From the NCBI GenBank assembly GCA_017084465.1, contig CP070896.1, forward strand, positions 4,267,501-4,331,500: 64,000 nucleotides of DNA. The letters run 5' to 3'. Below are positions 39,270 to 49,333 of this stretch, in pieces. The position numbers were made by a program, and so were the translations under genes. This DNA is from Lacrimispora xylanisolvens (lineage in GTDB: Bacteria; Bacillota; Clostridia; Lachnospirales; Lachnospiraceae). Positions within the stretch are counted from its first letter, which is position 1. Every line of letters starts with the position of its first letter. The notes beneath the pieces were generated by a model. That model saw only the letters and a program-made list of their open reading frames with translations, ran no database searches and was not told where the DNA came from.

Positions 39270-39315
39270 GGTTTCATATTCTGAAACCCGCGGTTTTGTC
39301 GAAATCTGATATAAT
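39270..39315. promoter_or_regulatory. operator-like repeat and -10 element upstream of the PTS gene
   Basis: GGTTTCA (39270-39276) and TGAAACC (39282-39288) are perfect complements around TATTC, a site of the size RpiR proteins bind. A consensus TATAAT lies at 39310-39315 without a clear -35 box at the usual distance. The gene pair RpiR/PTS is divergent around it. Confidence 0.5.
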
Positions 39316-39413
39316 CTGGTTATGGAAATACATAAGGCGCGCTGGTGTAAATCCAATGGATCAATGAGGGTATGGTGAAACAAAAAGCAGACTATAAGAA
39401 TAGGGGAAAAATC

Positions 39414-40820
39414 ATGGCAAAAAAAGATTATGTACAAATATGTGCAGATATAATCAATACTTGCGGAGGCGAATCAAACATTGCTAATGTTACACACTGT
39501 ATGACCCGTCTGCGTATTCAGCTGCATGATGAGACAAAACTGAATAAAGATGAGGCAAAAAAAATCCCGGGCATTCTTAACCTGATTGTACAGAGCGGAG
39601 AGTACCAGTTTGTGATCGGACAGGATGTACCGGCACTTTTTGCAGAATTTAAGAAGCGTGACGGTATTAAAACAGGCGGTGAAGTTCGTGATTCAGATGC
39701 AGTTAAGCAGGATGTAAAAGCTGGCAGAGGAAATGTTTTTGCAGGCATTATGGCTTTTATCGGAGGCACATTTTCTCCGGTTATTCCCGTACTGATCGCT
39801 GGTGGTCTTACGGGGGCAGTGTTAACGCTTCTTACCACACTCTTTGGAGTGTCTTCTGAAGATGGAGCATACAAGATTTTCTATGCTGTAAACCAGGCGG
39901 CTTTTTATTCCCTGCCGGTATTTATCGGTTTTTCAGCTGCAAACAAATTAAAATCCAACGGATACCTTGGAGCGTTTCTGGGAGCAATCCTGTTATATTC
40001 CACCATCAATAATGCAGAAGCTCTCGACTTCTTCGGCATTAAGGTTGCGCAGATCGCATATAACTCAACGGTATTTCCTGTAATCCTTGGCGTTTTATTC
40101 ATGTCCGTCATTTATAAATATTTACAGAAGATCATACCAGTCTATTTAAGGACGATTTTTGTACCCCTTATTACCATGCTGGTTACGGTACCGGTTACAC
40201 TGATTGTACTGGGTCCCATGGGAAATCTTGCAGGAACCTGGCTGGCAGACGGCGTACTGACTGTTTACAGAGTGGCACCGGCAATCGCAGTTATGATTAT
40301 TGGTATTACGACTCCCCTTATGGTGTTCTTTGGAATGAACAATGCAACGTATCCGGTAGTCTTCTTGTTAATAGCTGAAATCGGTTCTGACCCGTTAATC
40401 TGTACCGGAATGGCTCCGGCTAATGTAGCTGTCGGCGGTGCCTGTCTGGCTGCAGCATTAATTGCAAAGAATGCAGAATCCCGCAGTATCGCAACAGGAG
40501 CCGGTATTACTGCACTGTGCGGCATTACAGAGCCAGGTGTATACGGTGTATTATTTGTAAAAAAATATCCCCTTCTGGGTGCAATGATCGGCGGTGGTCT
40601 TGGCGGCCTCATTGCTGGTTTATTCGGTATGACCCAGTACGTAGTATCAACCCCTGGATTTATTTCAATTCCTGCTTATATCAACCCGGATGGGACAGGT
40701 AAAAATCTGATTGTCTCATTGGTTGTTATGGTCACTGCAGTTACGGTTTCATTTGTAATTACCTTAGTGCTGGGAAAAAAGAGCGGAAAAGAAGGCGGGG
40801 GCCAACTAAGAAACCAATGA
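39414..40820 (+). CDS. beta-glucoside family PTS transporter, EIIBC
   Basis: The 468-residue protein has an N-terminal EIIB domain with the phosphorylation site Cys29 in NVTHCMTRLRIQLHDE and an EIIC domain of about ten membrane segments (GFSAANKLKSNGYLGAFLG, TALCGITEPGVYGVLF). There is no C-terminal EIIA domain, so phosphate must come from an EIIA encoded elsewhere. ATG 39414 follows AGGGG at 39402-39406; an earlier in-frame ATG at 39372 has no proper spacing. The downstream 6-phospho-beta-glucosidase fits an aryl- or alkyl-beta-glucoside or cellobiose substrate. Confidence 0.9.
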   Translation: MAKKDYVQICADIINTCGGESNIANVTHCMTRLRIQLHDETKLNKDEAKKIPGILNLIVQSGEYQFVIGQDVPALFAEFKKRDGIKTGGEVRDSDAVKQDVKAGRGNVFAGIMAFIGGTFSPVIPVLIAGGLTGAVLTLLTTLFGVSSEDGAYKIFYAVNQAAFYSLPVFIGFSAANKLKSNGYLGAFLGAILLYSTINNAEALDFFGIKVAQIAYNSTVFPVILGVLFMSVIYKYLQKIIPVYLRTIFVPLITMLVTVPVTLIVLGPMGNLAGTWLADGVLTVYRVAPAIAVMIIGITTPLMVFFGMNNATYPVVFLLIAEIGSDPLICTGMAPANVAVGGACLAAALIAKNAESRSIATGAGITALCGITEPGVYGVLFVKKYPLLGAMIGGGLGGLIAGLFGMTQYVVSTPGFISIPAYINPDGTGKNLIVSLVVMVTAVTVSFVITLVLGKKSGKEGGGQLRNQ

Positions 40821-40850
40821 CAAATTGTATGAAAAAACTGGAGGTGCAAC

Positions 40851-42283
40851 ATGTATTATAAAGAAGATCCTAAATTCCCCGAAAACTTTATGTGGGGTGC
40901 TTCAAGCGCTGCATGGCAGGTAGAAGGCGGAGTTGCTGAGGGCGGAAGAACACCGGCCATGATTGATATAAACAGCACGAAAAAGAAACCATATGCGGAT
41001 AATTCAATCGCAGCGGATCATTTTCACAGATATAAAGAAGATGTGGCACTGATGGCAGAATGTGGGTTCAGCTCTTATCGTTTTTCCCTTTCCTGGTCAA
41101 GAATTATTCCTCATTCAGACGGAAAAGTCAACCCGGAAGGAATTAAATTCTATAACGACCTGATTGATGAGCTGATTAAAAACAATATTACTCCTATCGT
41201 GACCATTTACCATTATGACCTTCCAGTATGGGTATATGAGGAATTAGGCGGCTGGAGAAGCAGAAAGACCATTGATGCATTTGAACATCTCTGTAAAGTC
41301 TGTTTTGAAAATTTCGGTGACAGAGTGAAATACTGGTTGTCACTCAATGAACAGAATATGCAGATCTGCTATGGTCACTGGCTGGGAACAAGTGTTGGCT
41401 GTACAGACTGGGAGAGAGAGAGAGAAATGGGATATTAACCATATCATGAATCTGTGCCATGCAAAGGCAGTCATTCACTGTCATGAAATGGTGGAGGGCG
41501 GAAAAATCGGACCTGTCCCAGGTTATGTTCCCATCTATCCAAAGACCTGTAATCCCGGCGACCAGATCGCTGCCATGAATGCAGAAGAATTAACCCAGAA
41601 GATCTGGAATGACACGTATGTATATGGAGAATACAGTAATTTTGTGAAAAAATACTGGGAAACCCACGACATTCATCCGGATATCCGTCCAGAAGACTTA
41701 GAGCTAATGAAGAAGGCTAAAATCGACTTCATATCTGTAAACTGCTATAGAAGCAACACTGCATATGAATCAAAAAATTGACAGTGAGAGACAGGAGTAT
41801 GGACTGAATAAGTTTGGTATCAAAGGTCAGATGCAGTGGCCCAATGTCCCTGGTGAATATGCGTTATGTACCAACCCCTATGTGGAATATACGGACTGGG
41901 ATTGGGAAATCGATCCCCAGGCAATGCGATACTCTCTTCGTTATCTTTGGAATCACTACAGACTTCCAATGATGATTACAGAAAATGGATTTGGAGCAAA
42001 CGAGACCAAGGATGCAGACGGACAGGTGCATGATACAGCAAGAATTGAATTCCTTAGAGATCAGATCTATAATGTGGGTCTTGCCATTGAGGATGGCTGT
42101 GAAGTAATTGCATATAACCCATGGTCATTTACGGATTTATTATCAACTGGTAATGGAATTAAGAAGCGTTATGGGTTGGTTTACATTGATACTACAGATG
42201 ATGAACTGGTTAATTGCAAGAATGTATCGGAACTTAGCATGAAACGTATTAAAAAGATTCTTTCTATTGGTACTCAAAACTGA
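40851..42283 (+). CDS. 6-phospho-beta-glucosidase, glycoside hydrolase family 1 (two frameshifts)
   Basis: Corrected length is about 476 residues. GH1 features are FMWGASSAAWQVEGG at the start, acid/base Glu in SLNEQN, and nucleophile Glu in MITENGFGANE. Breaks are in the AG repeat at 41412-41424 (one base too many or two missing) and in A6 at 41772-41777 (five expected, restoring YESKIDSERQEYGLNKFG). It cleaves the phosphorylated sugar delivered by the preceding PTS. GGAGG lies ahead of the ATG, 30 bases after the PTS stop. Confidence 0.88.
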
Positions 42284-42332
42284 TTAAATCCAATGGGAAA
42301 GAGTGGGGCAAAAATATGAAATAAGAATTGCA

Positions 42333-42366
42333 AAAACACCGTAGTTGAAAAGCTATGGTGTTTTTG
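42333..42366 (+). terminator. terminator of the PTS/6-phospho-beta-glucosidase operon
   Basis: AAAACACCGTAG (42333-42344) pairs with CTATGGTGTTTT (42353-42364), one G-T pair, running into TTTTTG. Confidence 0.85.
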
Positions 42367-42436
42367 TATTGACTCTACAACGATTACAGACTTTATGATA
42401 TACTAAAACAAATGAAGTAAAGGATGCAATTGATCT

Positions 42437-43784
42437 ATGGAAAAGAATTTAACTACAGGAAGTGTATTTAAGACAGTTGTATATTTCTCCTTACCGTACC
42501 TGCTGTCGTATTTTCTTCAGACACTGTACGGAATGGCGGATCTGTTTATCGTCGGTCAATTTAACGGAGTGGACAGCATTACAGCAGTTTCCATCGCAAG
42601 TCAGGTTATGCACATGATAACGGTCATGATCGTTGGTCTGGCAATGGGAGCAACCGTGATGATTGGACGGGCAGTGGGGGGCAGGAAAGCATGAGGAGGT
42701 ATCTTCTGTTATCGGGAATACAATTGCTTTGTTTATGGCTTTGTCTGTCATAATTATGATTGGACTGCTCCTGGCAGTGAAGCCAATTACTGTCGTCATG
42801 TTAACACCTCCGGAAGCATTTGGGGAGACCGTTACATACCTTACCATCTGTATGATTGGAATCCCATTTATTACGGGATACAATATTATCAGTTCTATTT
42901 TCCGGGGGATGGGGGATTCCAGGAGCCCGATGTATTTTATTGGCATAGCCTGTGCGGCAAACATCGTTTTGGATTATCTTTTTATCGGAGTGTTTAAACT
43001 TGGGGCAGCAGGCGCTGCACTGGGTACGACTTTATCACAGACAATCAGTGTAATCGTTTCTCTGACCTTTATTCGAAAGCGGAAAATGGGAATCAGCCTT
43101 TCACTGAAGGATCTTAAACCGAAAACAGCAGTGATTCTTAATCTGCTTAAAGTTGGCATTCCAGTGGCGTTGCAGGATGGATTTATTCAGATCTCATTTC
43201 TTGTTATTACAGTGATTGCTAATAACAGGGGATTAAATGATGCAGCTGCAGTGGGCATTGTGGAAAAAATAATCGGTATCTTATTTCTGGTTCCGTCCTC
43301 CATGCTGTCTGCCGTCTCTGTAATTTCCGCGCAAAATGCAGGTGCTGGAAAACATGATCGTGCCCGTCAGACACTTTGGATTGGAATCCTGATCACGGTA
43401 GTATTCGGTACAGTATCAGCGGTTATCATGCAATTTTCTGCTGGATCAGTAATGGGATTGTTTACAGATAATACGAAAGTAATATTGCTTGGCAGGCAGT
43501 ATATGAGCAGCTATGTCTGGGATTGCATTTTTGCAGGAATTCATTTTTGTTTCAGCGGGTATTTCTGTGCATATGATTTGTCCGGAATATCCTTTATCCA
43601 TAATTCTGTTTCCATTATATGCGCCCGTATTCCACTTGCCTATCTGGCATCAATATACTTTGCAGACACACTTTTTCCAATGGGAATTGCAGCACCTGTG
43701 GGATCAATTCTGTCAGTTGTTATATGTATCAGTGTATTTATCTGGCTGAGTAAGCGCACAGGTAAGTTAAAAGGTTCTATATAA
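42437..43784 (+). CDS. MATE family efflux transporter (one frameshift)
   Basis: Corrected length is 448 residues with about 12 membrane segments in two similar halves. Typical MATE parts are SLPYLLSYFLQTLYGMADLFIVGQF at the N-terminus and GDSRSPMYFIGIACAANIVLDYLFI. The break is in six G at 42676-42681 (five expected, restoring GRAVGAGKHEEVSSVIGNT). It should export drugs or metabolites using a Na+ or H+ gradient. It stands alone between a terminator and the GntR gene promoter. Confidence 0.88.
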
Positions 43785-43842
43785 ATTTGAAGAATAGTGG
43801 GAATGGAAAAAGCGGGTGTAAGGGAGTCAATTATGAAACAAA

Positions 43843-43872
43843 TTGACAGAAAACTGTGGTCAAGGGTATAAT
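43843..43872 (+). promoter_or_regulatory. promoter of the GntR regulator gene
   Basis: TTGACA (43843-43848) and TATAAT (43867-43872), both consensus, are 18 bases apart. ATGAAAC (43833-43839) and GTTTCAT (43874-43880) flank the promoter as an inverted repeat. Confidence 0.65.
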
Positions 43873-43917
43873 CGTTTCATAACAAGAAATAAGTAATATG
43901 AATTGAAGGTAAAAATT

Positions 43918-44616
43918 ATGGATTATATGAAAAGTAACAGCCAGCCAGTTTCTGCAGACTATGTTTTTTTAAACTTAAGAAAACGTATTTTGAAACTGGA
44001 ATTGGAACCAGGTACCAGAATCAGTGAAAATCAGATGGCAGATGAATATGGAGTATCAAGAACGATCATCCGTAATGCGTTTGCAAGACTGGATCAGTTG
44101 GGGCTTCTAACAGTTTACCCCCAAAGGGGTACATATGTAAGCCTCATTGACCTAAAATTAATTGGAGACCTGCTTATTTTAAGGACGGCGGTGGAAAAAG
44201 AAGAGCTTTACGAGTTATTATCGCAGCGGGATGAACAGAAAATAGAACGACTGGTAAAGGAATTGGAAGATAATTTGGAAAAGCAGGAAGCCTACCGGAA
44301 TATGGAGGGGTATGACCTGGAATTTCAAAGGCTGGATTCGGCATTTCATCGGGCAATAGCAGAAAGTGTGGAACGGTATAATCTTATAAAATTGCTGGAG
44401 GATTTAATGCTTCATATCACAAGATGGCGGAATTTTGATGTGGCTCTAGGCAAAAGAATGCCTCACTTAATCGATGAGCATCGGGCCATCGTTAATGAAA
44501 TCAAAGGCGGTGATTTTGTAAAAGCTCAGCATGCTATGGCGGAACATCTGGAAACAATATCTGAAATCAGAGACAAGGCAAAGGAAAACTACTCTCAGTA
44601 TTTCATAAACATTTAA
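43918..44616 (+). CDS. GntR family (FCD domain) regulator of the dehydratase operon
   Basis: The 232-residue protein has an N-terminal winged helix (ISENQMADEYGVSRTIIRNAFARL) and an all-helical FCD effector domain with metal-binding His residues (LDSAFHRAI, LIDEHRAIV, HAMAEHLE). ATG 43918 has GAAGGT seven bases upstream. It lies just ahead of the 2-hydroxyacyl-CoA dehydratase operon, whose promoter region contains TTGTATAC-type palindromes of the kind GntR proteins bind. The effector is probably a 2-hydroxy acid or related carboxylate. Confidence 0.88.
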   Translation: MDYMKSNSQPVSADYVFLNLRKRILKLELEPGTRISENQMADEYGVSRTIIRNAFARLDQLGLLTVYPQRGTYVSLIDLKLIGDLLILRTAVEKEELYELLSQRDEQKIERLVKELEDNLEKQEAYRNMEGYDLEFQRLDSAFHRAIAESVERYNLIKLLEDLMLHITRWRNFDVALGKRMPHLIDEHRAIVNEIKGGDFVKAQHAMAEHLETISEIRDKAKENYSQYFINI

Positions 44617-44807
44617 TCAGGCTGGCTTAGAAAAAACAGTTGGGAATCAGCAGCTATGGTGATCTCTGACAGCCTGTGCATCCGTGCATCCCTTTTTTGC
44701 TTTTTTAGAAAAAAGATTGTTACAAATGAAACAATATTTTGTAATACAGAAAACGTGTGTGATTCACTCTATATGTAATAAAGGAATATTATTATGATAA
44801 TTAATAA

Positions 44808-44944
44808 GTACATATTGACAATATGTACAAAATTTGATAATATATCCATGAAAAAAATGTATCTTATTACTTTTATTTTTTTTTGAAATAACTTGTATAC
44901 AAGAATACATTTTTCAAAAATCTAACTTGTATACATGTATACAA
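44808..44944. promoter_or_regulatory. promoter and three palindromic operators ahead of the dehydratase operon
   Basis: This 381-base gap holds no gene. TTGACA (44815-44820) and TAATAT (44838-44843), 17 bases apart, form a promoter. The -35 box lies inside a palindrome: GTACATATTG (44808-44817), A, CAATATGTAC (44819-44828). Two more palindromes lie downstream: CTTGTATACAAG (44892-44903) and TTGTATACATGTATACAA (44927-44944). The second matches the core of the B. subtilis gluconate GntR operator. The adjacent GntR protein is the obvious candidate ligand. Confidence 0.7.
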
Positions 44945-44997
44945 ATATATTTTTTGAACAAGTTTGTTATAAATTAGACAATTGAAAGGGGATAACC

Positions 44998-45769
44998 ATG
45001 TTTACACTAGGAGTTGACGTTGGCTCGACCACTTCAAAAGCAGTCATTTTAAAAGATGGTCAAGCGATAATTGCGACTTCCCTGATTGCAGCAGGGACGG
45101 GAACTGACGGCCCGGACCGTGCCATTGAGGCTGTACTTACCGCAGGAAGCCTTAAATTAAATGAGATCACTTCTGTGTATGGCACCGGGTATGGAAGAAA
45201 GCTGTTAAAAAATGCCAATGGAGAAATGAGTGAGCTGAGCTGTCATGCGAAAGGGGTTCATCATCTAATGCCGGAAGTGAGGACGATTATTGACATCGGC
45301 GGACAGGATGCAAAAGTCCTATCTCTTGGAACTGACGGACGCCTGGCAGAATTCCTGATGAATGATAAGTGTGCAGCTGGGACCGGCCGGTTTTTTAGAT
45401 GTCATGGCAGGTATTCTTCAGTTAAAAATTGAGGATCTGGAAAAACAGGCGGCCATTGCAAAGAGCACAGTCAAAATATCCAATACCTGTACAGTATTTG
45501 CCGAATCCGAGGTTATTTCCCAACTGGCTAACGGAGTTGAAATCCCGGACCTGGTAGCTGGTATCTGTCAGTCAGTAGCCAGCAGGGTGGCATCTTTGGC
45601 AAAACGAATTGGTGTACAGCAAACCGTGTGCATGAGTGGAGGCGTTGCAAGAAATGGCGGGGTAAGAAAAGCCATGGAGCAGGAGTTGGGGATTGAAATC
45701 ATCTATTCCCCAATGGCTCAGTTTATGGGTGCTTTGGGAGCAGCGCTTTACGCTTACGATAAATCATGA
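44998..45769 (+). CDS. (R)-2-hydroxyacyl-CoA dehydratase activator ATPase (HadI/HgdC/FldI type; one frameshift)
   Basis: Corrected length is 256 residues. Motifs are [27 protein letters not shown] and the two Fe-S Cys in [13 protein letters not shown] and [11 protein letters not shown]. The break is in six T at 45391-45396 (five expected). The homodimer holds one [4Fe-4S] cluster and injects one electron into the dehydratase at the cost of ATP. First gene of the operon; the dehydratase subunits follow directly. GAAAGGGG precedes the ATG. Confidence 0.92.
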
Positions 45770-45784
45770 TAGGAGGAATTTTTT

Positions 45785-47024
45785 ATGGGTGAAGGTGAAA
45801 CAAAACCGAAATTTACCATTGATCCTGATTCAGCCAAATTTAAGCTGAATGAGATTGTGGGAAAGCATTACAAAGAGGTTCAGGAGGCAAAGGACAGGGG
45901 AGAAAAAATTGGATGGTGCGCCAGCAATTTCCCCCAGGAAATTTTTCAGACTCTGGGAATTAAAGTTTGTTATCCTGAGAATCAGGCTGCAGCCATTGCG
46001 GCCAGAGGAGCGGGGCAACGGCTGTGTGAAATTTCGGAAGCGGAAGGATATTCCAATGATATCTGCGCTTATGCAAGGATCAGCCTGGCACATATGAAGG
46101 TAGGAGAGACCCCGGAGCAGAACATGCCCCTGCCAGATTTCGTGCTTTGCTGCAACAACATCTGTAACTGTATGATCAAATGGTATGAGAATATTTCGAA
46201 AGAGCTTGGCATTCCTATGATTCTCATTGACATTCCCTTTAATCCTGACTATGAAGTCTCAGACGCCCAGGTGGCTTATGTCAAAAGTCAGTTTCTGGAA
46301 GCTGTCAGGCAGCTGGAAGAAATAACCGGCAAGAAATGGAGTGATGAGAAATTCAGGGAGGTCATGGATATATCAAACAGGACTTCTAGGGCATGGCTGG
46401 AGGCCACATCGTATACAAAATATACGCCATCTCCTCTCAATGGTTTTGACCTGCTCAATCATATGGCGGTAGCTGTCTGCGCGCGAGGGACCATAGATGC
46501 GGCCGAGGCCTTTGAAACACTGCTGGAGGAATATAAAAAGGCAGTGAAAGAAGGAACCAGTACCTTTCGTGCAGAGGAAAAATATAGAATCATGTTTGAG
46601 GGTATTGCCTGCTGGCCTCATTTAAGAGCAACGGCTACGGGGTTAAAATCGCGGGGGGATTAACATGGTTGCTACAATATATGCAGATGCCTTTGGATTC
46701 ATTTATGATGATTTTGATGGTCTCATACGGGCATACTGCAATGTACCAAATGCCATGAACTTAGAACATGCCAGAGATAAAAGAGAGGCAATTGTAAAAA
46801 ATACCAAAGCAGAAGGACTTCTGGTTCATACAAACCGTTCCTGCAAGCTTTGGAGTGGTTTCATGTATGAAATGAGCCGACAGATCGGAGAGGATTGCCA
46901 GATACCGGTTACCTCATTTGATGGTGATCAGGCCGATCCCAGGAACTTTTCAGAGGCACAGTATGATACAAGAGTTCAGGGGCTGATGGAAATTATGGAA
47001 ACCAACAAAGGGGGGAAGGACTGA
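45785..47024 (+). CDS. 2-hydroxyacyl-CoA dehydratase alpha-type subunit (HadB/HgdA/FldB type; one frameshift)
   Basis: Corrected length is 412 residues. Cluster Cys candidates are in KIGWCASNFPQE and FVLCCNNICNCM, and a third in HTNRSCKLWSGF, matching the HgdA-like subunit. The break is in six G at 46653-46658 (five expected, restoring GLKSRGINMVATIYADAFG). It binds a [4Fe-4S] cluster and, with the next protein, removes water from an (R)-2-hydroxyacyl-CoA by a ketyl radical mechanism. AGGAGG precedes the ATG; the stop overlaps the next start. Confidence 0.9.
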
Positions 47025-48144
47025 TGACAACATTAAATGAATTATTAGAAAGTTTTCATGAAATTGCCAGTTCACCAAAAAAACAACTGGATGCCTATTT
47101 GTCACAGGGGAAAAAGGTAGTGGCCTGCGTCCCTGTTTATACTCCGGAAGAATTGATTCATTCCATGGGCCTTGTTCCTATGGGAGCATGGGGAGGAGAT
47201 ATTGAACTAAAAGAATCAAAAAAATATTTTCCAGCATTTATCTGTTCCATTATGCAGAGCATTCTGGAGCTGGGGATCAGGGGAGAATACAGCGGTATCT
47301 CAGCGATTGTGGTTCCCTCCCTTTGCGATTCCTTAAAATGTCTGGGGCAGAACTGGAAATATGCAGTAAAGGACATTCCCTTTATTCCAGTGACTTATCC
47401 CCAGAACAGGAAGCCAGATTGGGGGGAAAGAACTTACAAAAGCTTCATATGAACGTATCATACGAGATTTAGAAGCAGCAACCGGTGTTACATTCAGCCA
47501 GGACGCCCTTGCCCGGTCCAATAAAATCTACAATGAACACAATAAGGCAATGAGAAAACTCACTGAAGTTCTGGAGCAGCACCCTTCCATCACGGCAGTT
47601 CAGAGAAGAGATATCTTTAAAAGCGCTTATTTCATGGAAAAGGAAGAGCATACGGTTCTTGTTAGCCAGCTCATGGAAGCTTTGTCACAGGTAGCGGAAA
47701 TAGAAAGCAAATTAAAGGTGATTACCACCGGAATCCTGGCCGACAGTGATGGACTGCTTAAAATCTTTGATGAGCACGGGCTCCAGATAGCGGGGGGATG
47801 ATGTTGCTCACGAATCAAGGCAGTATCGTATTGATGTGAATCTGGAGCTGGAACCACTGGAAGGGCTAGCGGATAAATTTTCCCGTATGGATTATTGTTC
47901 CGTTTTGTATGATCCGGAAAAAAAGAGAGCTGGCTATATTGTTGATCTGGCAAAAAAACACAAAGCAAGCGGAGTCGTTGTTCTGCTTACAAAGTTCTGT
48001 GATCCGGAAGAATTTGATTATGTAATGGTAAAAAGAGCCTGCGGGGAGGCAGGAATTCCAATTCTCCAGATCGAAGTAGACAGGCAAATAGTAAATTACG
48101 AACAGGCAGGAACTATGATAGAAACATTTAAAGATATGTTTTAA
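47024..48144 (+). CDS. 2-hydroxyacyl-CoA dehydratase beta-type subunit (HadC/HgdB/FldC type; two frameshifts)
   Basis: Corrected length is 372 residues. Cluster Cys are in VPSLCDSLKCLGQNWK and TKFCDPEEFDY. Breaks are both in six-G runs with five expected: 47421-47426 (restoring PDWGKELTKASYERIIRDL) and 47792-47797 (restoring LQIAGDDVAHESRQYR). Its start overlaps the alpha-type subunit stop (TGATG). The pair with the activator is complete. Which hydroxyacyl group is accepted (phenyllactyl, hydroxyisocaproyl, lactyl or other) cannot be told from sequence. Confidence 0.9.
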
Positions 48145-48159
48145 CAGGAGGAGAAGGTC

Positions 48160-49293
48160 ATGATCGATAAAAATAAAATGCCGGTAGCGGTGGGTGTCGC
48201 TTTTGTATGGTTTACAACTCAGTTTGGCGGAGGGTTTGCTTCCGGTGCGCAGCTTGTGCAGTATTTTGTTGCGTTTGGGATATGGGCGCTTATTACCCCT
48301 ATTCTGGCCCAGGCCATCGGAGCCGTGTTCCAGTGGTACGGACTTCGATTCGCCAAGATCCATGATGCATATGATTATAGAACTTTTAACAATAAGTTTT
48401 ACGGGAAATTTGCTCCTGTATTTTCTAACCTTTATGAGATTGTATACATATTATTGCTGTGTCTGGCACCATCTGTTGCATTTGCAACCGGAGGCTCCAC
48501 CATGCAGTCCCTGACTGGAATTCCTTATATGGCATGTACCCTGATCATAGGCTTGTTTATTTTCACAGTTACGATTTTTGGAACGGATTTTGTAAGAAAA
48601 GCCGCTTCCACATTGTCTGTCATTATTATTGCCGGTCTTTTGATTGTGTACATACCAAACATTATTGTAAGCTGGAGCAGTATTGCAGGAAATATCAGGA
48701 CCTTAGCAGCTGATCCGGTACCAGCCGGTCCTGCTTTGTGGAGATGTTTTATCTATGCATCCTTCCAGCTTGCGTCTATTGGATTATTATACCAGCACGC
48801 ACAATCGTTTAAAACAGAAAAAGAAGCGGGAAAAAGCATGATTTATGGATTTATCGTAAACTCTGGTTTAATTATGCTTTCCACTTTGGGACTTATGGCG
48901 GTTGCTACTAATCCGGATTTATCCAAGGATCCCCTTCCTGTTATTACTTTGATTAAAGGCGGTGTGGGAGCCAGTTTCATGAATCCTATGATTTCCATAC
49001 TTATTATCTTAGGAGCTGTTTCAACGGCAGTGAACATGATAGCTGGAGCAGTCCAGAGAGTTGTGGTTGCTCTCGAAAAACCTGAGGAGAGAAGAAGTGA
49101 CGGAAAGCCCACTGCTAAGACCTTGGTCTGCGCTCTTTTATGCACCATTCTTGCCTTTGCTATTGCCCAGTTCGGCCTTCTTCCACTGGTAAAGGTAGGA
49201 TATGGATATTTAGGCTATGTAACCATTGTTGTGGTACTGGTTCCTTTCCTGATCCGGATGATTGGGGAGGCCATGGGAAAAATTGAGAAATAA
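48160..49293 (+). CDS. YkvI-like membrane transporter
   Basis: The 377-residue protein has about ten membrane segments and resembles the YkvI family, distant relatives of amino acid-polyamine-cation carriers (WFTTQFGGGFASGAQLVQYF at the start, with the unwound glycine-rich helix). It sits inside the dehydratase operon, 15 bases after the beta-type subunit and preceded by AGGAGGAG. It is a good candidate importer of the amino or hydroxy acid reduced by the pathway; no member with the same neighbours is known to me. Confidence 0.72.
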   Translation: MIDKNKMPVAVGVAFVWFTTQFGGGFASGAQLVQYFVAFGIWALITPILAQAIGAVFQWYGLRFAKIHDAYDYRTFNNKFYGKFAPVFSNLYEIVYILLLCLAPSVAFATGGSTMQSLTGIPYMACTLIIGLFIFTVTIFGTDFVRKAASTLSVIIIAGLLIVYIPNIIVSWSSIAGNIRTLAADPVPAGPALWRCFIYASFQLASIGLLYQHAQSFKTEKEAGKSMIYGFIVNSGLIMLSTLGLMAVATNPDLSKDPLPVITLIKGGVGASFMNPMISILIILGAVSTAVNMIAGAVQRVVVALEKPEERRSDGKPTAKTLVCALLCTILAFAIAQFGLLPLVKVGYGYLGYVTIVVVLVPFLIRMIGEAMGKIEK

Positions 49294-49333
49294 CTGACGT
49301 AACCACGGGGCAGAGGGAAGCAGGAGAATAAAT

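Noticed and set aside
41411..41424. AG dinucleotide repeat as a contingency locus
   Set aside because: It is only about six units, lies in the middle of a metabolic enzyme, and the shift can be explained by the same type of error as elsewhere.
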